NCBI GenBank assembly: GCA_037043455.1
Contig: JAWPHD010003241.1
Location: forward strand, 62,001 to 126,000
DNA length: 64,000 bases
Direction: 5' to 3'
Source of the DNA: Cyrtodaria siliqua
Lineage: Eukaryota > Mollusca > Bivalvia > Adapedonta > Hiatellidae
Positions 50,371-58,688 of the stretch are shown here, piece by piece. Within the stretch, counting starts at the first letter, position 1, and the number at the start of each line of letters is the position of its first letter. Below the pieces are notes generated by a model that saw only the letters and a program-made list of their open reading frames with translations, was not told the DNA's origin and did no database searches. The position numbers and the translations under genes were made by a program.

Positions 50371-50404
50371 TTTTTTTTAATATATATATAAAATACAAAT
50401 AAAA
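50371..50404. promoter_or_regulatory. Divergent A/T-only leader/promoter
   Basis: The 34 bp between two divergent start codons consist almost only of A and T, with a central TATATATATA and A-runs just before both ATGs. It must hold the 5' signals of both genes. The same layout (TATA-like run, then A-run, then ATG) precedes the other genes of the element. Confidence 0.5.
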
Positions 50405-51676
50405 ATGATTTCTAAAGAATTCAAATATAACCCGGGTGCTTACTATTCAAATACTTTTAGCAAAAAGGTGATAGATATAATAAATCAAAACATAGTCATT
50501 ACATCAGACGGTAAATGCTTTAAAGCATCATTTTCCAATGTCTTTGAAAAATACAAACTCCCATACGTTAAATCAGATGCTATAGTCCAACGCTAGGGAA
50601 CAGATTGGATGTTATTTTGGCAGAATCAGTTGAATTTTGCTATTTGGTGTACGACAACTGGATGTGGCATTGATTTCAACAACCATCTAAAAGCTGATGC
50701 CTTGGTTGGTTCGTTATTTCGATTTCATGTCTATTACCAAGTTAGAAGAATATTATTTGAGATGAGTGTAGCAATGCCGCAAGACTCAAATTGGAATGCG
50801 TTTAATAACACGTATAACCGAAACGCATACGAGAGAATATGCAAGGAGTTTAACATTGACTTAAATTCAGACTGTAGACAGAAACAAAGCTATAATAATG
50901 GTCTAGGAACAATTTATAATTGCTGGACAAATATTGGTTATCATCCTTTGGTAAATACTGTATACGACAACAAAACGATGAGTTTCACAGTCTATGAGAG
51001 TGATAAAACATATCACATTGATTACATTGCACAAGGATTTGAGGCTGATAATAGCTGGTCTACTTTTATACTAGATTGTTCATTTGGATTTACAAGAGCT
51101 GGAGTAGAAAGAATCAATGACAGCATAAGAACATACTGCTGGGCAATTCTTGGCTCACAATCACAAACAAGAACAGATATACTTGGAACTGGAACGGCAT
51201 TTGATGCACAGAAACAATTTCTGGCAAATGTAGAGGACGCAATAAATAGCCCCATCGACTTGCCCAGTCAAATTTCAAGATATAAAAACACCCTAAAATA
51301 TGCAAGAAGTAAAGTAAATTTTGTTTATGGAAGTGGATTGTACATGTCTCCAAGTGACATGGAATTAAGAATCGGAATAATACAAGACTACAATAATGAA
51401 ATTGTAATAGCAACCGATGCACAAGCATTAGGATTGAATAATGATGTAAATGTAAAACCAGTGCCACCAAATATTATTCAACCTTTTCAAGGCACCACAA
51501 CAAAGAAATTGTTACCGGAACATTCTGACTTTGATAAATCAATACATAAAACTTTAAAACATAACCCACCAGAAATACAAAAAATAGCGATTGAACACGA
51601 AGATAACAAAACAACTATAATTGTTGGTACTTTAGTAATAGGTCTTGCTGCATTACTTATTTACGAGATTTACTAA
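50405..51676 (+). pseudogene. Conserved Polinton virion-type protein with one in-frame TAG
   Basis: One frame of 423 sense codons interrupted only by TAG at 50594-50596 (codon 64). Both sides are the same frame and read continuously as one protein. Visible features: an N-terminal FKYNPGAYYS block, Trp/Cys-rich FWQNQLNFAIWCTTTGCG soon after the stop, a central region rich in Asn/Tyr, AILGSQSQTRTDILGTGTAF, and a C-terminal single transmembrane anchor (IIVGTLVIGLAALLIYEIY). I recall close relatives in cnidarian elements but no assigned function. The C-terminal anchor and position suggest a virion or membrane protein. The 3' end overlaps the minus gene at 51657 by 20 bp. The stop is followed by GGA, so readthrough is conceivable, but general decay makes a nonsense mutation likelier. 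Confidence 0.7.
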
Positions 51677-53026
51677 ACCACTCTTTGGCTGCCACATACA
51701 ACAATCCCGAAACAAACACAAGCAAAGCCCATATATTGTTACCAAGCCAATTAATAACATTACCTGTTGCAGATAAAAGCCATGATACTATTGCACCAAT
51801 AACTCCTGGAAGCGCTGCAGCAGCTTTACCAGCTAGGTTGGCAAGAAGTTTACCAAGATTAAATAGTTGTTTTTTTATCCAATCTTTTACACTTGATGGA
51901 TCAGGTTTTGGAGTTGGAGTTGGCGCAGTCCCTCCTCCCGTTGTAGGAATAATTGCCTCAACTAATACCCCAATAATCATACCAAAGGCAGTCAAAATAC
52001 TAACAATAGTAATACCTTGCTCTTTGAATAATGTTTTTATTTTCTCACCCAATGTTGTGTCTTTTTTTAACACCTTATTTATAGTTTCTTTTATCCTGTT
52101 TATTTGACTGCGTAATGCTTCTTTGTTTCACTCGCCGCTTCAAGTCGTGCACTTTTTTCATCTTCTAAGTTTTTTGTTCTGTCACGTATGCGCTCTTGTT
52201 GAAACTCATCCTCCTGCCCGGGGGTGCTAACCTGTTCTAATTTTTGTTTTTCTTTTGTTATATCTTTATCAAGCTCAGCGAGCTTTGAGAGATTATTAAT
52301 AAGTTCTCCACGGGAGCTTTGCAATACCTTGTCTAAACCTTGTAACTCTCGCATTGTTAGACCTTCTGTTTGTGTTTGAACAGCAGTTTTCGGATGAGTT
52401 TCATCTATTGTATTACTCAAATTACTCTCAATTGTATTTACAACACTTACTGTATTTTGTACATCTTCAGTTGTTGAAAAAGTTTGCATTGGTATATTTT
52501 CTGCAGCGATGGTATCACTTGTTTTTGCCAAGGATGCTAATTCTGCCCTACCCTGAGCCTTTCTTTCACGTGGGGCTAAATAATCATATATATTTAAATT
52601 ATTTTTTATGAATTCAATGCCATGTTTTCTAAGTAGAGTGTCCAGCGCATAAAACTTGATTGGTTCGTTTGGATTATTTCCCTTATAATAGGTAAGTGGA
52701 ACAACATCCGTTCCCAACAGAACGGCATATAACATTGTTCTACCGTTTTCGTCCTCAGCCACTCTAAAATCATTTTTATAATTAATTCCGCTGATTTCAG
52801 CATTAACTTCAGTAAAAAATTGATCTACTTACAACCTTTTTTGTGTTAGTTGTTCTTCTGTTTTATCTTCTCCTTGAAGCTGATCAATATGGTTATTTTC
52901 ATTTACAATTTGTCTTTGAAATTCTGAGCCAGGTTGTATAAATTCGTCATCAGGTAATTTATTCCAGGCATCTTCATCCATATCTGCAACATCAAATGTA
53001 GGATTTTCAAATCCACCCTCAGCCAT
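51657..53026 (-). pseudogene. Large coiled-coil, membrane-anchored virion-type protein, broken
   Basis: A gene of about 456 codons in one reading direction with two lesions. It starts MAEGGFENPTFDVADMDED at 53026 and runs in one frame past TAA at 52829-52831 (52828 onward continues without a gap). It includes a middle region rich in Gln/Glu coiled coil (about 52120-52460), then changes frame by one near 52105-52130. It ends with RIKETINKVLKKDTTLGEKI, a hydrophobic SILTAFGMIIGVLVEAI segment, a Pro/Thr linker and two further hydrophobic segments (ALPGVIGAIVSWLLS; WALLVFVSGLLYVAA). The ATG at 53026 is preferred because it follows an A/T leader shared with the divergent capsid gene; the in-frame GTG codons at 52762 and 52073 look internal. 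Function is unknown; a virion membrane or vertex role is inferred. Confidence 0.65.
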
Positions 53027-53073
53027 TGTTTATTTTATTTAATTTTAAAAAATATATTTAAAAAATAAAAACA

Positions 53074-54276
53074 ATGTCGGCTTACGGAAACAAACTCAGC
53101 CCTCATAGAAAACTAAGAGAACCTCATGGTGCCAAGGGCATCCGCACAAGTGTAGTAATAACTAATAATCCATCAACAATAGACCAAAACCAGCAACTGC
53201 TTGTGAGATTTCCAAATCTAAGTACTAATGATGTAATAGTTCCTCGTACTGCTCGTCTTGCCTTTGAAATAGAACTTAAAAGCAGAACAGATGCCAACGC
53301 TACTCTATTCCAGAATCTGGGTAGAACAATTGTGAAAAAAATGACAATAAGAATAAGTGGCAATGAGGTCATGTCAATAGATGACAGTGATATATATCAT
53401 TGTTATGTAGATTTATGGAAAAGCCCTACCGAACGATTAAACACAGCTTACCAAGGTATTGGTAAAGCAAACATGTTAAAACATAGAGTTGTCGCGGGAG
53501 ATGCTTCCTCAGACACCAAAGATGAAGCTTATGGAAATAGATTTTGTAATCCACTGGACTTTGAAATGTTAGAAAGTCATATGCCATTTTATCAAGCGGG
53601 GTTTAGTGATAGGTTAGAATATGAATTAACGTTTAACGATTATAACAAAGTTATCAAAAGCAGTGATGCTGATGCATCTTATGTAATAAAAAATATCTGC
53701 TTGGAATTTGATACGGTTAGTGATGTTGAATTAGCCAGACAAATAAGACAGCAAATAAATGGTAAGATGTCATTTATGTATGATCGTATCTTGCGACATA
53801 GAAACATAATAGCAAACAAATCTGAAACCCTTTGGAACATCAACATTAATGTACCAGCACGGAGCATGAAAGGTATTTTAATGCTGTTTGAAGACCCAGA
53901 AAGAACAGACACAGAATCCTTTTACAACCCAAAGATTGAAAAGGTTGAAATGACAATAGAGGGAGTACCAAATCAGTTGTATAGTCAGGGCATGAAGGCA
54001 TATCAACATTGGGATGAAATCAACAAATATTTTGCCTTGACCTCAAAAAGAAACAAAGAGACAGAAATAGTAACGAGGGATTTATACTTTACCAATGTTT
54101 CTCTTGAGACCTATCTAACAAAATCATATGCTTTGTGGCTTGACCTTAGAACATGTGATGACAATTTATTATACGGCAGTGGAAGAAGAATAGAAAACGG
54201 CAGTGAAGGTATAACGATACTAATAAATAAAAAAGCAGATGCAGATCAAACTTTAAATATTTATATATATATATAA
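53074..54276 (+). CDS. Major capsid protein (double jelly-roll type), C-terminus displaced
   Basis: A 400-residue open frame at the place and size expected for the Polinton hexon-like capsid protein, directly upstream of the packaging ATPase. The sequence is beta-rich, with VSRTARL-like IVPRTARLAFEIELKS, a VKKMTIRISGNEVM strand pair, YELTFNDYNKVI, the conserved-looking ILRHRNIIANKSETLWNINI and a late MTIEGVPNQLYSQGM block. I assign it from family memory, order and size; a structure-based search would be decisive. The frame closes in a TA run (54261-54276). In the +2 frame, 17 further codons from 54279 read a typical strand (TQINFEDGRF) and stop at 54330-54332, overlapping the ATPase start. 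A TA-run length change therefore seems to have removed about 20 C-terminal residues. Confidence 0.8.
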   Translation: MSAYGNKLSPHRKLREPHGAKGIRTSVVITNNPSTIDQNQQLLVRFPNLSTNDVIVPRTARLAFEIELKSRTDANATLFQNLGRTIVKKMTIRISGNEVMSIDDSDIYHCYVDLWKSPTERLNTAYQGIGKANMLKHRVVAGDASSDTKDEAYGNRFCNPLDFEMLESHMPFYQAGFSDRLEYELTFNDYNKVIKSSDADASYVIKNICLEFDTVSDVELARQIRQQINGKMSFMYDRILRHRNIIANKSETLWNININVPARSMKGILMLFEDPERTDTESFYNPKIEKVEMTIEGVPNQLYSQGMKAYQHWDEINKYFALTSKRNKETEIVTRDLYFTNVSLETYLTKSYALWLDLRTCDDNLLYGSGRRIENGSEGITILINKKADADQTLNIYIYI

Positions 54277-54303
54277 TACAAGATACGCAAATCAATTTTG
54301 AAG

Positions 54304-55068
54304 ATGGAAGATTCAAAGAAGCAGGATACTAGTTTGCAACAAAAATATCCTAAATATTCACACAGTGCCATTATCTGTGGTCAGACAGGCTGCGGCAAAA
54401 CAGAGTTTGTTCTTGACATACTTGAACAAGAGTATGTTGGAGTTTTTGAACATATAATTATTTTGTGTCCAACCATAGAGTGGAACGAGGCTTATACAAA
54501 TAGATCCTGGATAGGAGATGTAAGAAATCCGAGAGATAAAAAAATAACAATTGTCAATCCCGTTAGCAAAGGCAAAGAAATGTTACAAGAACTGTTGCGT
54601 TTCTTTTTCAGTAAATATGATGGCAAGCCCACACTATACATCATTGATGATTGCTCCGCCACAAAAGAATTAACAAAGAAAAAAGATATGTTATCAGAGT
54701 TGGCATTTTCTGGTCGCCACGCCAAACAATCAGTGTGGGTTATTTCACAGAGATATAATTCTGTATTAAAAGATTTGCGGGAGCAAGTAAAATGGTTGTG
54801 TATGTTTTACACCAAGGACAGAGATAGTTATGAAAATTGTTTGAGAGAAAATGATGTTCTTCCAACGCTGGAGGAGAGAACCAGAATAAGAAAAGCTCTA
54901 GCTAAGACTAAATATTCCAAGTTAATTTTGAGGACTGACCAACCAACTGGTTATTGGGTTGAATCATTTTTAACAGCAATGCTTTTTTTCGAACAGCATT
55001 GCTTTGTTGCTAATAGTAATACTAACAGCAAAGTAGCAATGTTAATAGCAATGCTTGCAGCAAATTAA
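54304..55068 (+). CDS. A32-like (FtsK/HerA) genome-packaging ATPase
   Basis: A 254-residue P-loop ATPase that would pump viral DNA into capsids. Walker A GQTGCGKT lies at residues 26-33. Walker B LYIIDD is at 111-116, followed by a conserved S/T region. SGRHAKQSVWVISQRYN at about 136-152 fits the sensor segment of the FtsK/HerA superfamily. Start: an in-frame TTG lies six bases upstream, but ATG at 54304 is chosen. It overlaps the displaced capsid tail by 29 bp, implying tight coupling with that gene. The last 25 residues come from repeated 'agcaatgct' words (54976-55068) that continue past the stop, so the natural C-terminus probably ended near residue 225. Otherwise intact. Confidence 0.9.
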   Translation: MEDSKKQDTSLQQKYPKYSHSAIICGQTGCGKTEFVLDILEQEYVGVFEHIIILCPTIEWNEAYTNRSWIGDVRNPRDKKITIVNPVSKGKEMLQELLRFFFSKYDGKPTLYIIDDCSATKELTKKKDMLSELAFSGRHAKQSVWVISQRYNSVLKDLREQVKWLCMFYTKDRDSYENCLRENDVLPTLEERTRIRKALAKTKYSKLILRTDQPTGYWVESFLTAMLFFEQHCFVANSNTNSKVAMLIAMLAAN

Positions 55069-55112
55069 CAATGCTAATAAAAAAATAGCAATGTTAATAA
55101 TAATGCTATAAT
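54976..55112. repeat. AGCAATGYT word cluster across the ATPase stop
   Basis: About nine copies of agcaatg(c/t)t or its complement, including a perfect snap-back AGCAATGCT...AGCATTGCT at 54977-55005 with a T-rich loop. It spans the 3' end of the ATPase and the spacer. It could be a replication-slippage tract, or a hairpin acting at transcript ends. Confidence 0.65.
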
Positions 55113-55208
55113 ACAATACTAACCATAACTAGTTGCATGAATATCGCAGCTGGTTGTTTTATGTTTTATGTTTATTTCAAGATAAAAAATAAAATTATTA
55201 ATATAAAA

Positions 55209-55697
55209 ATGAATGCGGAAGAACTATTACAAGATATATCGGAAGGTTTCACAGAACGTGATGAATCAAAGCAACAAGAAACAAAAAAAGAAAGATTATC
55301 AGCCTTAGTGGCTGGCGGCGGTAGTCGTCAATATTTGGGTAAAGACATACAACTCACAAATATAGATAGCATGCCCCCGGATGAAATTAACAAACTTTAC
55401 TGCAGATATGAAGCACGGCTTGGGGCAAGTATGACCAAGACTTTAGGCAATTCTTTTATTAACTTGTATGTGATGGGAGTATCAAAATATTTTAATGTAA
55501 CCAATCCACCAAAGCTGATAGAAGATTTGGAGGAAGACCCATTTATTAATCATGCTTTGACAAGTGCTTGTTGTGAGTTGTATTACAGGTATGGAATGTG
55601 CTTAGCACCATTTACAGCAATATTGACAACTGTTAGACATATTGATTTTAATAAAAATAAAAATATAGATAATATAAATGGAGAACCAAGAGAGTGA
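55209..55697 (+). CDS. Conserved Polinton protein, unknown function
   Basis: 162 residues, intact. N-terminus acidic (MNAEELLQDISEGFTERDES), then a globular part with LTNIDSMPPDEINKLYCRYE, MGVSKYF and CCELYYRYGMCLAPFTAIL. No catalytic motif or membrane segment is clear; the second half is amphipathic. ATG at 55209 is preferred over an upstream in-frame ATG at 55137 because it follows the A/T leader 'attattaatataaaa'. It sits immediately after the ATPase and overlaps the next gene by 20 bp, in a block that looks co-expressed with capsid genes. I recall homologues in cnidarian elements, without a function. Confidence 0.65.
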   Translation: MNAEELLQDISEGFTERDESKQQETKKERLSALVAGGGSRQYLGKDIQLTNIDSMPPDEINKLYCRYEARLGASMTKTLGNSFINLYVMGVSKYFNVTNPPKLIEDLEEDPFINHALTSACCELYYRYGMCLAPFTAILTTVRHIDFNKNKNIDNINGEPRE

Positions 55698-56061
55698 AGT
55701 TATACCTGTTGTTACACAACCTATTGAACAACAAAAAGTAAAAAATCCAAAAAGAATAGAAGCTGGAAAAAAAGGAGCAGCGGCAAGAAAGGCAAAGCGT
55801 TTGCTTCAGGATGCACAGGATGCAAATCAAGATGTTGCAAAGCAAGATGCTGCAAAGCAAGATGAAATAACAAAAATAACAATATATGAAGAGGAACCAG
55901 AAATCAAAACAAACGTATACAAAAAATATATTTCACCGTGTCTGGTTTTATTAGGTATTGCTGGGTTGGGTTTGTATACTTATAATAAAAAATCTGCTAC
56001 GCAACCTGTGCAACCTGTTGCTGTTCGTGTTGCACCAAAAGACCCGTTTGATTGTTTTTAA
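55678..56061 (+). CDS. Basic single-pass membrane protein
   Basis: 127 residues, intact. Residues 19-41 are strongly basic (KVKNPKRIEAGKKGAAARKA), resembling a nucleic-acid-binding or nuclear-entry stretch. Residues 45-62 are a Gln/Asp/Ala repeat (QDAQDANQDVAKQDAAKQDE). Residues 84-101 form a hydrophobic transmembrane segment (ISPCLVLLGIAGLGLYTY), with a short tail. A basic N-terminus plus a membrane anchor would suit a core-to-membrane linker, which is inference only. The start ATG lies inside the end of the upstream gene (20-bp overlap). Confidence 0.65.
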   Translation: MENQESEVIPVVTQPIEQQKVKNPKRIEAGKKGAAARKAKRLLQDAQDANQDVAKQDAAKQDEITKITIYEEEPEIKTNVYKKYISPCLVLLGIAGLGLYTYNKKSATQPVQPVAVRVAPKDPFDCF

Positions 56062-56104
56062 TAATTTATTTAAAAAAAATAATATAAAAAATAATATAAA
56101 AAAA

Positions 56105-56341
56105 ATGGCAGCAAGTATTGACGGAAAACAAATTGTAAATATGATGTATCACGCTGGAGTGGAAACACTTCTAACTGTTGGATATTCTGAGATTGGCAGA
56201 AAACTACTAAAAAGACCAGCCCCTAAAATGGATTTTAATATGGTAGATGTTGGGATGCTGTCTGTGGATATAATGTTAGCAATGGCTACAAAGGATATGC
56301 TGATTAAGCAAGGTATTATTCCTGCGGATATTATGAAATAA
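56105..56341 (+). CDS. Small conserved Polinton protein
   Basis: 78 residues, intact, start ATG at the end of an A-run. A larger open frame begins upstream, but that part overlaps the preceding gene and has no leader. The sequence is amphipathic (VNMMYHAGVETLLTVGYSEI; DVGMLSVDIMLAMATKDMLI). No motif is recognised. It is one of three consecutive small genes between the ATPase region and the integrase; a structural or membrane-associated role is a guess. Confidence 0.6.
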   Translation: MAASIDGKQIVNMMYHAGVETLLTVGYSEIGRKLLKRPAPKMDFNMVDVGMLSVDIMLAMATKDMLIKQGIIPADIMK

Positions 56342-56365
56342 TTTTAAAAAATATATATAAAAAAA

Positions 56366-56785
56366 ATGGCAAGTGCAGTAGCAATGATGATCGGTGGCGC
56401 ATTAACAAATGCATTGGCATTTAGCGGTTCAAATTATTTCTTTTCAAAAATTGGAAGTCATTCAGATGAGGAAAGACAAAGGCATGACAAAGCAGTGGAA
56501 CAATTAAACGCAGCACAAGCGGAGTGGAATAAAAAAAGAACAGAGAGATTAGATTTTATTAATAAGCAACTCCAATAAGAACATCATGCAGAGCAGACTT
56601 TTGATGATGTAGGCAAAGCTATGAAACAGTATTATTACATAACTGGCAAACATTTGCTTTTGGAACCGGAGCCCAAGTTAAGTGATTTTTATACACCATC
56701 TCCGGATCAACAGAATAGAGAAATTACGTTTATTGTGGTGGGCATGGCTGCAACTGGATTTGTGGCGTATCAATTGAGTTCATAA
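56366..56785 (+). pseudogene. Small helical, membrane-tailed protein with in-frame TAA
   Basis: A 139-codon frame with a nonsense TAA at 56576-56578 after 70 codons. The frame continues without a shift to TAA at 56783-56785. Before the stop: a hydrophobic start (MASAVAMMIGGALTNALAF) and a charged coiled coil (SDEERQRHDKAVEQLNAAQA; NKKRTERLDFINKQL). After it: YYYITGKHLLL, LSDFYTPSPDQQNREI and a terminal transmembrane segment (FIVVGMAATGFVAYQL). The continuity across the stop, and my memory of a longer version in related elements, support one disabled gene rather than two. The leader before the ATG is A/T only. Confidence 0.7.
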
Positions 56786-56836
56786 AAAAATAGTTTAAAA
56801 CTATAATTACTTTAGATTTGGAATGACTAAGTATGT

Positions 56837-57148
56837 TTACTTTGAAAAGACTAAGTCATATGCATGATATCTTTTTTTTTTTTTGTTTTTACATGGTTTC
56901 AATCCAAGTGGTCGTATATAATATGGTGGTTTGGCACTCTTCTCTAATTTATTTTTGAGATGATCAGGCGCCCATACTTCACCATTGTCTAATAATGTCA
57001 ATACCATGGATGGACCATATTCGGTATCTACTATTTTCGTATCTGTAATAGTGTATATTTTATTTATTTGCAATTCTGTCCATTTCTTTGTGCTATATTG
57101 ATTTTGCTCTTCAAGCAGTTCATCGATTTGTGCAGTTGTGATGTCCAT
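56837..57148 (-). CDS. Small OB-fold-like protein, possible ssDNA-binding
   Basis: 103 residues, intact. After a helical start (AQIDELLEEQNQY) comes a beta-rich stretch, INKIYTITDTKIVDTEYG, PSMVLTLLDNGEVWAPDHL, then PPYYIRPLGLKPCKNKKKKR and a closing strand. The spacing of short strands around D-G-x-V-W-A-P and the basic tail recall single-strand DNA-binding OB folds, a plausible replication accessory. It is divergent from the integrase with only 40 bp between start codons, and that spacer contains TATATAA. Function is inferred from fold-like patterning only. Confidence 0.55.
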   Translation of the reverse strand: MDITTAQIDELLEEQNQYSTKKWTELQINKIYTITDTKIVDTEYGPSMVLTLLDNGEVWAPDHLKNKLEKSAKPPYYIRPLGLKPCKNKKKKRYHAYDLVFSK

Positions 57149-57188
57149 TTTTTTATAGTTATATAAAGTTTAATCTTTAGTAGAAAAA
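57149..57188. promoter_or_regulatory. Divergent promoter between the OB-like gene and integrase
   Basis: 40 bp, A/T-rich, with 'gttatataaag' in the centre and A-runs next to both ATGs. It is the only place for the 5' signals of both genes. Confidence 0.5.
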
Positions 57189-58103
57189 ATGGAAAAGATT
57201 TATTACAGCCCAAAAGGATTTTGGAAAGGTTACTCAGCAGTTAAAAAATTGGCAAAAGAGGCTGGTGTTAGTGAAAAAAAGGCATTAGAATTTTTAAAGA
57301 AACAAGCTGTGTGGCAGATTTATTTACCTGCGCCAAAGAAAATAATTAGACCCAGGTTTGATGTTTCTGCTAAGAATGGAGTGCATCAAGCTGATTTGTT
57401 ATTTTTACCGCATGATACTTTTGGGGTTGGTCGTGGCCGCAAGACATATCAATATGCATTGACTGTGGTTGATATTGCGAGTAGATACAAAGAAGCAGAG
57501 CCACTGACTTCCAAGGATAATAAAGAAGTTGCTAAAGCATTTGAGAAAATATACAGTCGGCATTTGAAATATCCAAAATTATTACAAGTGGATCCAGGCA
57601 GAGAATTTATGGCTGCAGTATCGCAGTTGATGGCGAAACACAAAGTAAATATCAGACGAGGCAGAACAGAAATACACAGAGACCAAGCTATAGTGGAAAG
57701 ATTTAACAGAACATTAGCTGAAAGATTGTTTGGTTATCAGTATGCTAAGGAAATAGATTCCCAAAAACGCAACAGAGAGTGGGTAAAGAGATTACCAGAA
57801 GTTGTTAAAGCAATAAATGTGGAGACAAAAAAGCCCCCTCCTGTTGAAACAAAAATATTAAAAGGTGATCCTATCTGTATGAATGCAAGTGTAAGATATT
57901 TATATCAACCCGGGGTACAAGAAGGTGGAAGACGCAGAGCAACTGATCCAATGTGGAGTGTAGATATTCACAAGATTAAAAGTTATATGGTGACGCAAGG
58001 CATAAGATTATATTATTTGAAATTACCAGCGCCACAGAGAGGATTTGTCAAAGAAGAATTACTTATTGTTCCTGCTGATACCCAAATTCATAAGTTTTTA
58101 TAG
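57189..58103 (+). CDS. RVE-type (retroviral-like) integrase
   Basis: 304 residues, intact. It would insert the linear viral genome into host DNA and create the 6-bp duplication seen at the element ends. An N-terminal helical region (KLAKEAGVSEKKALEFLKKQ, then QIYLPAPKK) replaces the retroviral zinc finger. The core has D69 (HQADLLFL), D135 (LLQVDPGREF) and E170 (AIVERFNRTLAERLF), the DDE triad, with 34 residues between the last two, near the usual D-35-E. A C-terminal beta domain (YQPGVQEGGRRRA; WSVDIHKIKSYM; GFVKEELLIVP) fits the SH3/chromo-like domain of Polinton integrases. It ends tail-to-tail with the polymerase gene, overlapping by 16 bp. All catalytic residues are present, unlike the polymerase. 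Confidence 0.93.
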   Translation: MEKIYYSPKGFWKGYSAVKKLAKEAGVSEKKALEFLKKQAVWQIYLPAPKKIIRPRFDVSAKNGVHQADLLFLPHDTFGVGRGRKTYQYALTVVDIASRYKEAEPLTSKDNKEVAKAFEKIYSRHLKYPKLLQVDPGREFMAAVSQLMAKHKVNIRRGRTEIHRDQAIVERFNRTLAERLFGYQYAKEIDSQKRNREWVKRLPEVVKAINVETKKPPPVETKILKGDPICMNASVRYLYQPGVQEGGRRRATDPMWSVDIHKIKSYMVTQGIRLYYLKLPAPQRGFVKEELLIVPADTQIHKFL

Positions 58104-58320
58104 AAACCATGTGCATCAGTTGTAATTCCATCTTCTCGAATGTATCTTTTAGAGTAAAATGGTGACAGTGTTACTTTGTTTACTTTTATGCCATATATCT
58201 CATGCTTTATTGAGCGTATCATATTCATTTCATGTGTGTATTTTTTCTTGCCAAACAATGCATCCTTGTAGTTTTCAAAGTTTATGTGTTTTTCGACTAC
58301 ATATTTTTTTACACCCTTTG

Positions 58321-58688
58321 CTTTCTTAATAATCTGCTCATTCACTTTCAAAATAGAATCTTGTTTGGATCTTAATCCAATATCCTCAACTGTAGAAACA
58401 CCAGTACATTCATCTTTCATTTTACCTATTGCTTTCTTAATAATCTTCTCATCCGCTTTCAAAATAGAATATAGTCCGGATCTTAACTCATCCGCTTTAG
58501 AATATAGTTCGGGTCTTGATTCAATATACTCAACTATAGGAACACCAGGACATTCATCTTTTATTTTATTTATTACTTTTTCAATAACCTGCTCATCCGC
58601 TCTCAAAATAGAATATAGCTTGGGTCTTAATCCAACATACTCAACTATAGCAACACCAGCACATTCGTCTTTCATTTTGCCTAATACT
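58321..58688 (-). repeat. In-frame tandem triplication inside the polymerase gene
   Basis: Three tandem copies of a 111-bp (37-codon) block. Each begins (G/N)K(M/I)KDEC and includes VE(Y/D), R(P/S), SIL and a closing KKA-like helix. The middle copy is 144 bp because an 11-codon piece (ADELRSGLYS-like) is itself duplicated. All lengths are multiples of three. The block lies between motif C and the KK-VVEKH region; in the family, from memory, it occurs once. Confidence 0.85.

Noticed and set aside
50405..51676. Capsid maturation protease
   Set aside because: The Cys-rich block after the TAG does not come with a His/Asp/Gln arrangement of the adenain or Ulp1 type.
52100..53026. Two or three separate small genes instead of one broken gene
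   Set aside because: Codons continue in the same frame across the TAA at 52829, and the apparent starts at 52762 and 52073 are GTG codons without leaders.
56366..56578. Complete 70-residue gene
   Set aside because: The same frame continues for 68 codons past the TAA, ending in a membrane segment; better explained as one disabled gene.
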